64,000 nucleotides of DNA from Brevipalpus yothersi. Its lineage: Eukaryota > Arthropoda > Arachnida > Trombidiformes > Tenuipalpidae. The stretch lies in assembly GCA_003956705.1 (NCBI GenBank), contig QZCP01000120.1, positions 1 to 64,000 of the forward strand, given 5' to 3'. The translations under genes and the position numbers were made by a program. Positions 35,355 to 50,328 of the stretch are shown here, piece by piece. Every line of letters starts with the position of its first letter. Within the stretch, counting starts at the first letter, position 1. A model generated the notes under the pieces. It did no database searches. It saw only the letters and a program-made list of their open reading frames with translations, and was not told where the DNA came from.

Positions 35355-38300
35355 AAAGGAAGCAATAAATATTTTTTCCTTCCAATTGAGATCACATAGA
35401 AGAGATCACTTTGGTTATTGGACGATTATTTTTGATTTCATCCATAGACTTGGATAGTGTATGTGTATGTGTTTGTGTACACTTGCTGATCAAAGCTTTC
35501 ATCTTCATCAAATAACAGGGCCAACAGGGTTCAAAGATGAGCTTTTCTGATCTATTTTCGGATATCTAATAGCCATCTATTCAGGAAAACTAAAGAATCA
35601 AATTGATCATGGTGTGGACTCAAATAGCATTCTAATGGGAAAAAGCTGTGGGTTCAAGAAGATACTTTTACAGTCCATTTCATCTGGCTTTATACTGATA
35701 ACTATACGATCTCAATGTCTTGGCTTATTTTTTTCAGCTCTTTTCCTTGATTTTATTGGATTTCGTGAGTAATTCAGCTAATACAGTTGAGATAGAAACT
35801 AGCTTTTATTGTGGAGAACAAGATTCAATGTGCCTAGAGATTGAATTTGGCTGCTCAGTTCCGATTCTCAGAAAATCTTGATAGTGATAATTTTCGATAG
35901 ACAACTGAAATAAGGCTCATGATTATGATGATCTCTCTTTCTCTTATACTTCTAACTGGATTGTTCACCAAGATGCTTATCATCAAGAATATTCTAGTAC
36001 TTTGAAACATTTATTATTTGTATCGAATATGAGTTCAAGCATCTGTATTTGGAGCTATATATACTAGATGCTTTTTGGAGCATGATTTTCGATTGTGATG
36101 AAGAGAGAGAGAGAGAGAGAGAGAGAGAAGTGCATTTTTCCATAAAAGTATGTATCCATCTTTTGGTGGCATAAAGTGGATCTCGATTATTGTATAGAAT
36201 AGAGCCAACGGACCTTAAATCTATTGATAGAAATAAAGAATATCATCCATGATGATATCTCTGGAGAGCAATTCTCAGGGTGTCACACATGGATTGAGAT
36301 GGGAAAAGATGGTGAAGTCAGAGAGTAACCAAGATTTGATCAAGGAGGAATTCTTCTGGTCTATGTAAGTGTGTGTATGGGGATGAAAGTTAACTAGTTG
36401 TGACGATCGAAGCGTATCTCATCAAGATTGTTTACATAATAAAGTCGAGAGGGAGAGAAAGAAAAAGTTAGCAGAAGAATAAGAAGGAATACAACTGAAG
36501 AAACACGATCGGATTCCTTTGTATTTGTAATCAGTTCTCCTAATAAGAAGAAATAAGATGCATGAAACACATACAAACTCAGTTAAGTCTGCTCTATTTG
36601 TCTGTATGCTTTTTGATGACGAAACACAATGATAATAATAATCAAATAAAGTGTTGACCTTATCTGAACAAGCTAAATATAAACTAGATCAACTATTTTG
36701 TATCTGGAATGAGAACAGGTAACAGAATGAATATTAGAATTTTGTTCCCTTACCTATAAATATCACGAGCCATTCCAAAATCGGCTATCTTTACAATTAT
36801 ACCCGAATTATTGAAGCCATTGTTAAAATTTTCTAACTTGAAGACACCATCGGTAACATAGTTACCATTGGAAGAGCACATCTTAATTTTAGAAGTAAGT
36901 AGACAATTTCGGGCAGCAATATCACGATGAATAAAATGATTCTCTTCCAAATACTGGCATCCGCGGGCAACATCCAATGCTACAACCAAAAGATCACCCA
37001 TACACAATGGTGATGGTCGATTGATTGTGGCACGAGATTCTCGTAGAAATGTTTTCAGATCTCCACCAGGCAGTAATTCGAGTACTATGAATCGGGGCAT
37101 CTTCTCAAAACAAACGCCAATAAAGCGCACTATATTACGATGCTTAAATTTGGACATGATCAGTGCTTCCATCAAGAAATCCATTTCAGCTTGATTGTTT
37201 GCCGAATGTTCAGGAAGAGTTTTTACTGCCACAGCAACTTCATCACTGGTTTCCTCAGATGTGTCCAGCAAATATCCTTGATATACTTCACCAAATGCTC
37301 CTTGACCAAGTGCTCTTGATGTACAGGAAGAGAGATAGAAAGAGAGAAAAGAAATAAGAACAAAATGTTATGGAATAAAGTGAAGCAAATTGGAGGAGAA
37401 AAATAGACATTCGAAGATGGAGATGGAAGGGAATGAAGAATAGGGAAAAGAGAATGAAGAAGATGAGAAACAAGAAAAAATGATGATGAAGATGAGACAG
37501 GAAAGAAGGAAAGAAAAAATAAAGATCAAATTATCATTATTGCTGATTATTTGTATGTTTTCGGAGGTCCAAATTGATGGCCAAAGATATCAAAATCATT
37601 GATCAGCATCTATATTCATTATTTCATCCATTTCATTTGGGAATAGACAATACGCAATGAATGAATATGTTGGCAAATCTTTATCATGATGAAATATAAA
37701 AGCAAATTCCAGTTACAAATCCATCTCATATCTTGTATATATGATCACCTTGACCACTCTATTCGATTGCTATTCCATGCCTAGTGTATAGCACTTGTAA
37801 TCATCTGATCTTTCTTCTGAGTTGACTTTGGGAACTAGTATATGGGCTGATGCTCATACATTTACAGGAATCCTGATCCAACTAATAATGCATTTCAGTA
37901 TGAATGAAATGTGAAGTAAAGTAAGCGGAATAAAGACTTTTGGCCAACTCATATTTATGGCTACTTTTATTGCATCATTTGGATGTCTCATGAGGCAAAG
38001 GAATTTCGTGATTTTTAATGGAAAAATGAGATTACGATTGGGCAAAATATTTCCATTCAGAATAGCTGGAAGTCAATCTCATGAGAAATCAAGAGGTTCA
38101 ATGATGATCAGTTGAGAGTAAACAGTTGGAGTAAGGTGTATAACTGTTAGACATATCTACAGGTAATTCATTTTTCTTCTTGATAAGATTAGTTAATACT
38201 ATAAGTAATCAATGAAATCAGAGTAAAAAAAGGCGAAAGTGATTCAAGGCGAGCTCGAGAAGGTGCATCTTTGATACCGAAGATGAATTCATTTGCATAC

Positions 38301-41300
38301 TGAGAAAGCAAGATTCAATGAGTAATGCAAGATATATGAAACCAGATTTGATGCCCTGAAGATGCATGCAATAAGAAATAAGCTTCAAGGGATTCATGAG
38401 AAAGAGAAGAAAGTTTCCATGGGAATTGAAGTGAAAAAAAGCATGTCAATAGAGGTAATCAAATAGTATGAAAAGAGAGTTCAATAGATCATCGTGCAAG
38501 ATTGGGTAATTCATCTTATACATCCATTCAAGGTGTATCAGCAAGTGATGTTTGAGCTAAATTCCTTGAAGAATTGTGATCATATCAAAAGATGAGATCA
38601 ACTGGAAGGTCATGAAAAGCTCAATAGAGAAGAGATGGAGGAAAAAGTCAGTCAAAAATAGATGAAAAGCTGAATCTTACACCTAGAAGATTTACACCAT
38701 GATATATACTATCGGAAGAATATGTTGAAAAAACGGTGGATAGAAGGATTGAAACCGACAGTGTTGATTCTGATATAGGAGGGGAAATTATTTCTATTCA
38801 ATAAAGCATACAATCTGCACTTTGATCATCCAAAAGAGTGTAAATGATTATGAGTAAAGAGATTGCCCAAGATTCCCAATGCTGATGCTGTCGGAGGCAA
38901 GAAAGATAGAGAAAGAGTGTGTGTCTAAAAGAGAAGATAGTGACTGAGTGAGAATGTCACTTGTCGAAAGCAAATATGTATGCCAATATCTTATCGACAA
39001 TCTTGCCAGAATATGAGTTCTCTAGAGTGTAGGGCAAAAAATAAGGGTATTGCATACAGAAAGCTAATGGGTTAGTTATGGATGGCTAGCAGAGCGAATT
39101 ATTCGAGAGAATGAAGTAAGATAGAGAGAAAATCAAAGAGAAAGGAAGAGAGAGGTTGCATCACATCATAAGTAAATCACTATACGATTTATATGACACT
39201 TTGGGTAGCATCTTGATTTTTTCTTATATGATAATTTTTGGGCATGAAACTATCATATTCAGGGTGGTAAGGTGGAAGAAAACGAGAGAGAAAAAATGTA
39301 AAGCTTGTTTATGAATATCATGAATCGATTCAAATTGCTAGATTAGACAATTTGCATGGATATTGGTAGGGAGAGAGGATAGAGATTCAAAAATTGGTGT
39401 TGAGCATGATAGAGAACAAGTATCACACATGCATGATGGTATCATGCTAAGTCATGTGGGACAGGGAATATTTGTATCATCATTTCTCATATGGGCTATA
39501 AACAGATCGATAATATGCATGTGAGAGTGCATACTTCTTCTAGTATCTCATAATATTTTCTACTGATTTATAGTAGACTTCGACATACTTATGACAAATT
39601 CCTTTGATCCTCATTTTTTATACTCTACTATATATCTTGACTGAAAACAAGTGAGGTGATCCATTTCAGAGGATGAATCATACAGGTATTCCCAATTGAT
39701 TTGGGGTACCCCCAAGAAGAGAGAGAGAGAGAGAGAGTAGCATCGATTTATCATCTGAAATAGATGTATTTCTTCAACTCAGCTGATCGGTCGGAAAATT
39801 TCAAACCTCCAAAAGTACCCTAAGATAGTTGTATAAAGTGTGCCCAGAGGCACATGGATAAGTACAGTGTATATCTGGATGAGTATGAGAAGTTTAGTCC
39901 ATACTAAGAATGGAGTGTTAAACAGAAAGGGAAGGAACAAGAAAAAAATCTTCTAAGACAAAGACTGAAGAATGTCAAAGGAAAAAATAAAGTCACAGTG
40001 GTCGTTAAGAGATGGTGAAAAGTGAAGGCGAAAAAGATTTATAGATAGAGAGTTGAAAAAAAAATCTATGGTAAAAGAGTTGCCCATAGAAGATGTATCT
40101 CATGAGACGTAACATTTTTACTCGATCTTTCTACTAAGATAATGAATTTTCATCCTTTTGGCTCGTTTAAAAGCTATTTTAAGATAATGTTTGAATACGA
40201 GTCACTGAATGATTATGGAAGTGATGGATTGATTTGCTCTCAGAATCTGAGATGTGGAAAAGTTGGCGAAGAAAAAGAAGAGGAAAAAGAAAGTGGAAAA
40301 GAACAATCTTCTGAGATTTGAACTTACTTTACGAGATTCAATTTTTCTCGTGAAATGTCTCTCAAATCTGCTAATGTACAGGTAGATCCACCAAATTCGT
40401 AGTTGGGATTGAATTCTGTTACAATGTTGTGGCCACTTCGTAGTCGACTTAATTGTACATCGGTTGAGCTTTGAGAAAGTAATTGAGATGCACTCTCATC
40501 TCGATTACAATGACTAGATGAATTGTGGCACCTTGATGACTGTTTTATTTTGTACTTTCGAACTATAAAAGTCAAAGATAGAGAGAGGTAGAGAATTCAT
40601 CAGATTGTTTTATAAGCCAATCAATTGATAAATGATGAGATTCTTTCGAACGAATGAGCATAGAAGGTAATCTTCAAATTTTTCGCCTTGAGTTTGAAAT
40701 GAGCTTGCAGTCATAAGATATGATTTTTCCAAGAAAAATGCCTCAATTTAATGAATTCGGATGTTGGCTGTGTATTTATATCTAGATAATTCTGAATTGA
40801 CTCTGAAAAGTTGATGGTTTTAACGATAAAATCAGTAGAAGTAGAAGAGGTAGAAGTACAATATAATGCTTCATGAAGAAAAAAAATTATAGAATTTGAT
40901 AAGCTGACTTCCTAGAAAGTTTCTCACAGTCTCCGAAAAAAAAAGTTCAGAGATCTTTGAAATACTTTCTTTGGAATTTTTTCATCAATCTTCACAACTG
41001 ATTGAAAAGTGAAAGAAAATCTCAAAAAATAAATGAGCCAAAATGATTAACTCTCAATCTATAAGAAAACAAATCTCGATAAAAACTCACAATCCTTCTA
41101 ATATCAGCTTTACCAATCACGGGGATGATTTTTGCTATTCAGATATTTTTCCAGAGAAACTTTGATATGAAATAATATGGAGAGTTCTAATTTTCATTGG
41201 ATGTTGGCTCATCATATCTTCCGTATTAAAATTGATCAATTTTTACTTACATAATAGAAACATTATCAAGACCACCAGAGAGGTAATAATCACCACGAGA

Positions 41301-44300
41301 GCCATGTCAAAAAATTGATTACCCAGGACTGTGTGAACAGAGAAAAGTGAAAGAATATCAATCAAATGTTGAAATATCACCATCAAAACAGGGAGATTAA
41401 GTGATGATGAATGTACACAAATAAATGATCAATCATCATCACTCTGTATTCTTAGTCTGAGCATATATTGTGCATATAATCGATCATCAGCTTATATGAA
41501 AACTTAACACTACTTATGATGGTAAAATTTCTCAGTTCTTGTATCAGTAAAAGACAGAGCATCCATATAACAAATAATATAATTAAGTTTACATTGTAAA
41601 TTCTTACCGGAAGTTAATTTTTCACAAGAATCCGGAGCTATTTCACTATCACATATGCACATGGTTATCAAAGGCCCAGACTCTCCATGTTGACCAACAA
41701 CAACACACGGATATCGGCGATCATCACAGCAATCATCAATCTGAGGGAATATAGCGACAACCCCGTTCCTGGAATCAGTAGAAGCACCGGAAACATTGGC
41801 ACCAAGAAAACGCATTGTTGCCAAATTTGTGTTCACATATGATATGGCTCCTCGCTTTCCAATCAGATCACTTTCCGCCAAAGATATGGTAGCTTCCGGT
41901 TGGGCATCACCACTGGTTCCACCCACATAGCCACCTCCACCACCACCGAATCGACATCCACCGCCGCCACCACCTCCGAAACCACCGTAGATCTCTGGAA
42001 AATAGATTTCATATTTTACAATCCAGCGTTATTGGATTCAGATTCAAAATTTATTCGATGCGGAACAATAGGCAAAGAGTGAAAGTCAATGTCAAGAGTA
42101 TATTTTGCATTCCTCTGGATCAATAGATAAAATCAAACAAAAAATCAGATGAAAGCATTGCAATAATTGGCAGATGATTTGAAGCGCAAGTATGAGATAG
42201 TATTGAGATATATTCTGTTATGTTGGTCTCAAAAATGGACATTTCATAATAAACTCAATCTATACAATCCAATAAAATGTGAAATTAAATTCTCCAGGTT
42301 CATGAGAGCAATGCGAAATTAAATCCCAGAAACATTCCACGAATATTTCAACAAGCTGTATATTTATGATATTAGTCACTGTGAACTAGAGCTGAAATGA
42401 TTTTCCAGTACAATAATCATGAACTAGCATTCATTCCACGTCAAATTGAAACATATTCGAGGAATCCAGATATGCAAATATGATGAAAAATTGCAATTTC
42501 ACCCACTGAGCAAGCCAATAATGAAGCATGAAGCGTAGAGTAAAATATGCAACCTTGTTCTTAAACGATTACGATTGACTTATTCATTAAAATTTGCAAA
42601 TACCTAGTTTCCTGAGCCTAGAGTTTTTCTTCATTTTTCCCCACCAATATAAGCCTATTTAGTAGCTTTCGTTAAAATGAGGATCCATCAGCTACAAAGT
42701 TTCAAATTATAGAGAAGAATTCTGCACATTCATCTCTCAGACTTGATGAGAACATTCTATCTAAATCGAATTCAATTTACTCGGCGAAGTGATGACTTAA
42801 ATCTCATCACTTGAGAAACACAAGCCTTGTAGGTGAATGAAAAAAAGGAGTCTAGTCTTGAAGAAAAGAAAAAGCAAAAAAAAAACTGTTACACAATTTG
42901 GATAAACTAAAGTGCTGGGAAATTTCATCATAATCGCTTAAACTTTTAAAGCAAGCTCATTTCTATGAAATCCTATAAAGTGACAATCTTGATTACTTTT
43001 GATTGTCACACTTGATGATTAACATGAAAAGACATTGTTCAATTGATATTTCTCTCTGTCCATGCTTTACAGTTTCTAATATCATACTGAAAATTTTCTA
43101 TTCTGACAAACAGGTAGCTTTTGGAACAGTATAAAGTGAGAAGAACTAAATTTTTGTTGTTATTGTTGTTGTTACAAGACTATCCAGGCATTCACAATCG
43201 ATCACTTACTTGAATTCTCATTACAACCGGAACCACCGAAGGCAGTCAATCTCAGAGGAGATCCTTGAGTTTCTGGATGCTCAGGCTGCTTTTCGGTCCA
43301 TCCTCCACCTCCACTCTTTCCCTGACCATTAGCAGGCTTTATTCCTTCCACAAGCCCCAGAGCATCTTCACCATGTCTTATTCCTAATTGATGGAAAGAT
43401 AAGAAAATCTTGTATGATGGTATACCCATGAGAATTGAGAATATGTGTGTGCAAACACATGGTACACACATACACACTATCGATCTTATGAACACTTGAT
43501 CAAAGTCATGGGATTTGAATGCACTTAAAAATTTTTTGTAACAAGATTTTGCTGCTCAGAAACAATTCTCTTGACAATATTAAATTAGACAGTCAACAAA
43601 GAAAAACATCATAATCACTCACCAGTTTGAGGACCTCTCGGGTATCGACCAGCACCACCTCCACCAGCAGCAATTATCAAAGGCACTGGACGATGATTCA
43701 TTCCTGGAATACATATGAAACAAAGATATGCTACCTTAGAAAATACTCTTCAGTTCAAATTTCATCATGATTTCGAAAATTTTCGTATGACCTTGGTAAC
43801 CATACGGTCATAATATGTATTCTGTATGAGAGATCCTGATTAGCAGAAGAACTTACTATCAAACTTGAACACATAAGATGCTCCACCTCCACCTCCTCCA
43901 CTACCATAGCCAAGTCCCATTGGAAGGTTTCCTTTTGAGAGTGGTCCACCGGCTCTAAGGCACTTAGTTAGCTCCTGCAAAATCGAATGTTACGTAAGAT
44001 TGTACCTTAATCAATCAACAAAGGCTTGATCGAGAAATTTGGTATAGGTATTAGAGGAGAATTGCATCTGAAGAAAAGCCAAATTCATTGATATCCTTAA
44101 TATAAGTGAGTACTTTTGGGTTTTCATCGAGATGTTCATTAGGAGCTCACTTCAACTGAGAGGATTCTCGAGGAAGAAAAATTAATTCCAATCCAATATA
44201 CTTGATGGAAGACTACAAGATAGACTGGAAGGTAACTCAAGATACTAATGTTCCATTGCCATTAGATCATATGTTTCGAATGGACTCACCTCTGAACTTA

Positions 44301-46250
44301 AAGTAGATGGACAGGAATCCTCTCCAGATTGTCCAATAAGAACAAAAACAGTTTCACCCTCACTTAAAGTGAATACAGCACTAACAAGATCTCCTTGGCC
44401 ACCGATAATATTTTGACTTCGGCCACCAGAAGCACCTTTGGCAAAAATGCTGTGAGAGAAGGAAAGAATGTCGATTCTCAATATTATACATTATTTGAGC
44501 CCAAAATGAGCCAATACTTTTCTCACATAACAACAGACATACTGACAGAGAAAATAAGAAGACAATATTCTGATATACCTACCTATACGTTCCAGTTTTG
44601 GGAACTGTCCACATTTGAGCACCTGGAAAGGCATCTTTATCTTCACTGACATTGATTGAAGCTAATGAAGTGTTGGTGTAATGAGAAAGACAATCAGATA
44701 ACCGTGGACCCATTCGCCCTTTTACTCCACAAGAATTGAACTCGAAACCTTTTGGAAAGTGGAAAAGGATTGATCGATTAAACCCCCGAATTCGTGAGTC
44801 TTAACAGTATCAAGGTAAAATTTGTAGAAAATTTTTCTTGAATTCTTGGAAGATGTATCAATGGAAATCAAAGAGGGAAGTTCATCTCATTGTAGTTTTC
44901 CAGATATTATTGATGGTGTCTAAGCTTACTTGTTAAATTCCCAGCTCTTGGAATTCTGAGATCTTTACTCTTCTTTACCAGAGTGAACTTTGATACAGAT
45001 ACTGGAGGCTCACGAGGCTCACTATGAGGAACTCCTGGTTACAGATCAAAGTTTAAAAATAGATAAGTTGATGATCAATGGCATGAGTTCACTTGGTACT
45101 GATCAATATTGAAGGGAAAAAGGCAAACTTACCGATACCAAAACATTCCTTTGACAAGGATACATTGTCGATTCTTAGTGAAATTGATTTACCAAGAATT
45201 TGAATCTGAGAAATATCTATGGATACATTATAAGAAAGTGAATGGAATGTGGGAAGAGGAATAACGGCTCTTCGCCATTCAAGTCCATTGATCTTGTTCT
45301 TTATTTCAGGATTCTCAAAATTTTGAGGATGTCCAGATGAACTGGCTGGATCTTCTTTCAGTACGGACAAGTAAAATTTTAAAGCTCTATTTTCGAATTG
45401 ATGTCTAAATCTCATCTGTAGGAGATATAGATTTACCGAGAGTAAGATTAATGGTAAAATTCACGAATGGGTATCATACATATCTGTCAATATTTCAACT
45501 TACACGACAAGATTTATGGTAATATGAGCTTGGAAGTGAGTTATAATAAGGAATAGAAGGAAATTTTGGACTAATAATGTGAAATTTAGCCAAAAATTTA
45601 CTCCTCATCTTAAGCAATAAAGATCCTCCATCTGATGTCAGCATTCCATTTGATTGCTGATTAGAATTAAGGAACCAGTCACAAAAATTTCCATTATCAA
45701 ATGAGCAGTATGCTCCTTTTGGCAATTTATCTGTACAAATGTGAGAATAAGAGGAGAATGAAAAGATCCAATATTGATTTTACAGAATAAAAACTTTTCT
45801 CTCCCCGGTCTCCAATTGAATCAATAAAATTTGGAGCCAGAATACAATTCACTTACCACAGTCTTGTTTCTCGTCCTCTCCATCAGGACAATTTGGTTCT
45901 AGATCACATATTTCATCTTTGGTTATACACTTATTGTTCAGTGAACATTTTATGGCACAATTTTCTTGTGGCTCTCTTGACTCTATGGGTATAGAGAGTA
46001 TAAAAGAAACCGGAAGTCAGTATGGAGTAGATTTTTTTTCCTTTTGACTTTCTCTCATAGCAAAAAAGAGAGAGAAAAAATCTCTCCACTTAATCACTTT
46101 TTACCTGAGGCAAGACAATCATTCAATGATATCCGCTTTATGGCTACATATGAATTGGTTAATATTGATGAGTTTGGTGAGCGGGTAAGTTCCAGGAGCA
46201 GTTTGGAATTGTTCACAGAAGATCCTAGTGAAAATTTTTCGATTGTCCAT
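34461..46250 (-). CDS. Alk: Anaplastic lymphoma kinase receptor (ALK), 5' incomplete
   Basis: Fifteen exons in transcript order: 46250-46105, 45982-45857, 45730-45504, 45415-45133, 45034-44930, 44748-44583, 44449-44290, 43974-43857, 43703-43623, 43383-43210, 41994-41608, 41328-41251, 40562-40328, 37314-36754, 35241-34461. All fourteen junctions have AG/GT ends and keep frame, giving about 1,208 residues. Domains in order are the end of MAM1, one LDLa repeat (six Cys, CPDGEDE), MAM2, the ALK/LTK-specific glycine-rich domain (GGGGGGG runs, VPLIIAAGGGG), a membrane helix (MALVVIITSLVVLIMFLLF), a juxtamembrane FNPNY site and a tyrosine kinase. The kinase has GQGAFGEVY, the lysine of VAVKTLPE, HRDIAARN, DFG, the ALK activation loop DIYRSDYY, and MLPVKWMPPEAF. 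In flies ALK is the receptor for Jelly belly in gut muscle and neurons. The N-terminal exons were not found. The kinase carries an unusual insertion before DFG. Confidence 0.97.
35297..35349. repeat. (AG)n microsatellite in an ALK intron
   Basis: A perfect 53-base AG run on the plus strand, 56 bases from the 3' splice site of the last ALK exon. It reads as CU repeats in the pre-mRNA, so it sits where a polypyrimidine tract would be. Confidence 0.95.
37315..40327 (-). other. ALK intron between the juxtamembrane and kinase exons
   Basis: This 3.0 kb intron has no exon-like open frame. The plus strand is strongly purine-rich, especially at 37320-37520 and 38400-40300, so the transcript is pyrimidine-rich. 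A GA run lies at about 39717-39737. Confidence 0.7.
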
Positions 46251-47707
46251 CTATATTTGAAGAATCATGGTCAACAATATCGATTGATACCATATCCGTT
46301 AGGAAAGAGGATGTCGATAAGAAAGAGGGAGAGAGAGAGGAAGAAGATGAATGATTTGGGTTAACATTGCTGTCATGAAATTCTATCCGGTAAGAGATGA
46401 AAGGAGAAGGAAATTCCGAAAAAAACACACAAGAATGACAGAATAGAGAGAGAGAATAAAAAAAGATGAAAGCAATGAGAATTGAAACAGTCATCGTTAT
46501 CATCTTGTCATAGTTTTCTTCCTCTGTCAATTTCCATCTATCATGGGCATGACAATCACAGCATGAGGAATTTATGTCTTTCAACCATCATTCTCAAGAT
46601 TGTCTCAGAGCATTTTTGGTTTTACTTTCAGTAGTCACTCGATTTGCATAAAAATACAATCAACTTGAGGTTATTGTTTTAGAGATACTTTTTGGGTGCT
46701 AAAAAAATTTATGTACCTCTTGAAGGTGAAAAATGGTGGGAGACGAAAGAATATGGACAAAACTTGATAGAAGAGTAAAGAGAAATTCAAAGTGTTACAT
46801 TCTCAAATGCTAGAAGAAGGATCATGAATCAACTTCCGAATGGTGTTCCATGGAGATTCCTCATCGGAATTCCGAAAAGTCTGAAGATATCCTTCTTTCT
46901 CTCTCGCTCTCTCTCTTTCTTTCTTTTGCTCAATTCCTCGATCAAATGAATATCATATACATTCTGTTCTAATCAGATAATTGCATTGAAGTATCTATCA
47001 TGATCTTCATTAGAAGTTGTAACAGAAAAGCTAAATGAAATTGTTGTACATTAGGCAAGTTGGGTGTGGAAATGAACAAAAGGAAAGGTAAAAGTTCGTG
47101 AAAACGAGATAAATAATTGACTAGCAAATGTGGTTAAGGTTCATCAGAAAAGAAAACAGAATGTTGAACATCATTCAATGGCTAACATCAGAACATTGTA
47201 GGGTGCAAAGGAATTCCATCTCAATGGAAAATGTCATGTTTATCTATTACTACAAAACAAAGTAGAATTGAATTGAATAAAATTTGACTAGAATTCCAGT
47301 GCTTTGTTCAAATGATGAACATTCTAATTGAACAAAGCGTGGTTGAAGAGTAAATAAAGCTGTATCCTGGGCTCAAAAGACACTGCTTATAGAACAAATA
47401 TCCAGTGTTTGAGTAACAATAGTAATAGTTCTGAATTTTATCTATCCTGATATTTTTGAGCTGAAAAATATTGACTAATAGCAGCTTGAGAGTCTTTTTC
47501 CCTGACTAGAATATTCTAAATTTAGATATTTACAAGAGGTTGATAAATTCAAAACATTTGACCATCAATTTAGCGTCTCAAAAAGCTAGATACCAATGTG
47601 TCTTTCACGTAGGTTGAAATCAAAAGCTAATTTTTTGAATACGAACGGAAGTATTTATGCTGAAATAAGCTCAGTTCACGTTGAATTATCTATGAATTGA
47701 GGCTAGA

Positions 47708-47710
<3 letters not shown>

Positions 47711-47773
<63 letters not shown>
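47711..47773. repeat. (GA)31 microsatellite
   Basis: A perfect GA run of about 63 bases in the long non-coding stretch upstream of the ALK exons. Confidence 0.97.
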
Positions 47774-47775
<2 letters not shown>

Positions 47776-50323
47776 GTACATTTGAATAATGAGGACCAAC
47801 ATTTCTACATATTCATTTGGGAAAGAAAAAATATGGAGCCTCATGACCTTTCAATAGGCTACTAGATGTAAGATGTATTCACTCTGAGCTCATGAATATT
47901 CAGTTATTTGCATGAACAAAATCCACATAAATCAATCAAATGGTAAACGTGAAGCTCTGATAGTTGAGATTATATGAGGCTGAGTGCAAAATACACGTGG
48001 ATGTTCATTGAAAATGGAAAAGCTTCAAGGTATTACTTCAATTACTGGCATTCCTATTCAACCAGGAATTGAAAATTTGCTCACATATACACCATACTGC
48101 GACGCAATTTGATGTCTGTAAGCTCTACTTGAATAGAATTCAAAAGAGATGGGACAGTCTTATCAAAGTGTATTATTGACTGAGAAACTTCTAGAATTTC
48201 AAGGATCTAACCAGGAGACAAGGTAATTTAGGTTTTCAATTATGAAGGTCAAAATTGTATAAAAAAGATGAGTGGTAATCATTGAAAAAAATTCTCCTAT
48301 AACCATGAATCTCATCAAGCTGAATGAGTTTGTAAAATACTCATGAAACCATGAAAAAATTGTGAGAAGAAGCTCAAAGGCTTCATCATTCATCCGAATG
48401 AACCACTAAATATGGTTATATTACTTTCAAGATTTCCCCCAAAAAAGGATTCAACTATGAAGACTTCTCTCAAACAGTATCAAAAAACTTGAGGTATGAA
48501 GAGCACTTTTGCAGACCAAAATTTATCAACAAATATCTATGGGAATAGATCAAGAAGCAATTAGCTTTTGAGTCTATGTGGAGGGAAAAAATCTTACATC
48601 CACAAAAGAATGTTTTGAAGCTTTTCTTCGGATCGAATGCTAGCTATTGGTTTTCCCTCTCTGGTGATCATGTACCCATTGAGAGGAGAATTTTCCATTG
48701 GAAATTCAAAACACAAGTCATAATCCTGGAAAGAATCCAATAAAAATTTCTTCAAAGACTTGATTTAAAGATTTGATTTACGAGAATGAAAAGAAAATCA
48801 AATCCAATAATATCAAGTGTACTGGACATTACAAGTTTTCTCACTCAATAAAAAAATCTTTAAGACTGATTTGACAACAGAAAACTGTAAAACTGAACAT
48901 GTTCTTCACTGTATGTTCATGGTGCTTGGGAAATATAAGATCCCTCATATTTACTCTTCATCTGGTAATATTTGCTTTTAGAATCATTTTTGATGAAAAA
49001 AAATTTCAACTGTTCTGGACAATAAACAAGAAAACAAACTTCAAGAAGCTTTCTCAGAGGATTAAATCAGTTTTACTACTGATTTGAAAGATATGAACTG
49101 TATAAATACTAGAGTTCCTACATCAATCTGAGAGGAATTCTGGCACTCCCAGTTCATAGGAGAAGTTCATATCGATCTTGAAGAATAGAAATTCTTCGAA
49201 AAAACTGAAGACAATAGTGATAAAGCACGTTCCACTAAGAAAGACTCATTGAATTCGAAAATTCGTGATGAAGTTAGCCTGAGCAATTGTATGATTTGTT
49301 TACACTTTCGATAAGATGAAAGGAATTCCAAGTACTTCCAATAAGTTTAAGGTTGGTAAGTAAAAAGAGATCAGTTAGGAGAACAGCATCAAAATTCTAC
49401 AAGAGAGCAGAACTGATCTTGAATTTTAATGATGGCTACAGCAAAATGCCAATATATGGACATATCAATAGAGAAATACTTGTGAACCTATGATGAATCG
49501 AGGTATCTTTGAACCGTAAAATGGTTTCCAAAAAATTTCACACTCACTTAATTGCTGACACGATGAAAGAATTTTGAGAATCTCACAAATTGCTAGTGGA
49601 AAGAGGTGACTGGGAATGAGATTTTGAAATTCATAAAAAGAAAGCAAGCTTGAAATTAACTCGCAACATAAAATGCGGTCTATCGTACAACCACAGAAGG
49701 AATATGTAAACAAAAATTTTTCTACTTCTTAGGGAAAGCAATTTTCTTCAACATATTTGTGAGTAACACTGAACTTGTTCCTGTGATGGTCTCTTCCAGT
49801 AACAAAATGACTGAATCAAAATTGGTTCAAAATCGATCGAAATCAAAGACAAAATGGGCCAAGGAATATTCATGAGATTCCAGTGGAGGCGAAGAGTCGA
49901 GATTTCTTCTTGACTGCTGAAACCTCCTAGTCTCAATTTGATGGGAACTTTTAGGTCTTCTTGAAATAAGCACAAAACATGTTATAATTAACACAAAGTT
50001 CGAAATGATCAGTTCCATTCGAGTATTAGAAGTGATGAAAAACTTTCCATTTAAAGTAGTGAAATCCAAAGTGGCTACATGTGTTGATTTTGCCAATTCA
50101 TTCAAAAATAAACAAACCGAAAAGGCACAAAAACTCAACTGCAAGTAGTGACTCTAGTTTCAGTAAGAGGCAATCAAAATACTGTATCGTGATTAGGAGG
50201 CTAATCGATCACCTCAAGAGCAATCCATATTAGACCATACTCTCGAATTTGACTCTCATGAATCAGTCAGCATCTCAACGATGCCAGAACATCATCAAAG
50301 AAGGAAGTAGAATATATTGAGCA

Positions 50324-50328
<5 letters not shown>

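Noticed and set aside
46384..46515. A signal-peptide-like open frame (MITMTVSILIAFIFFYS) just upstream of the first ALK exon found
   Set aside because: It has no good donor in the phase the MAM1 exon needs, lacks the first half of MAM1, and hydrophobic peptides come easily from the CT/TA-rich strand.
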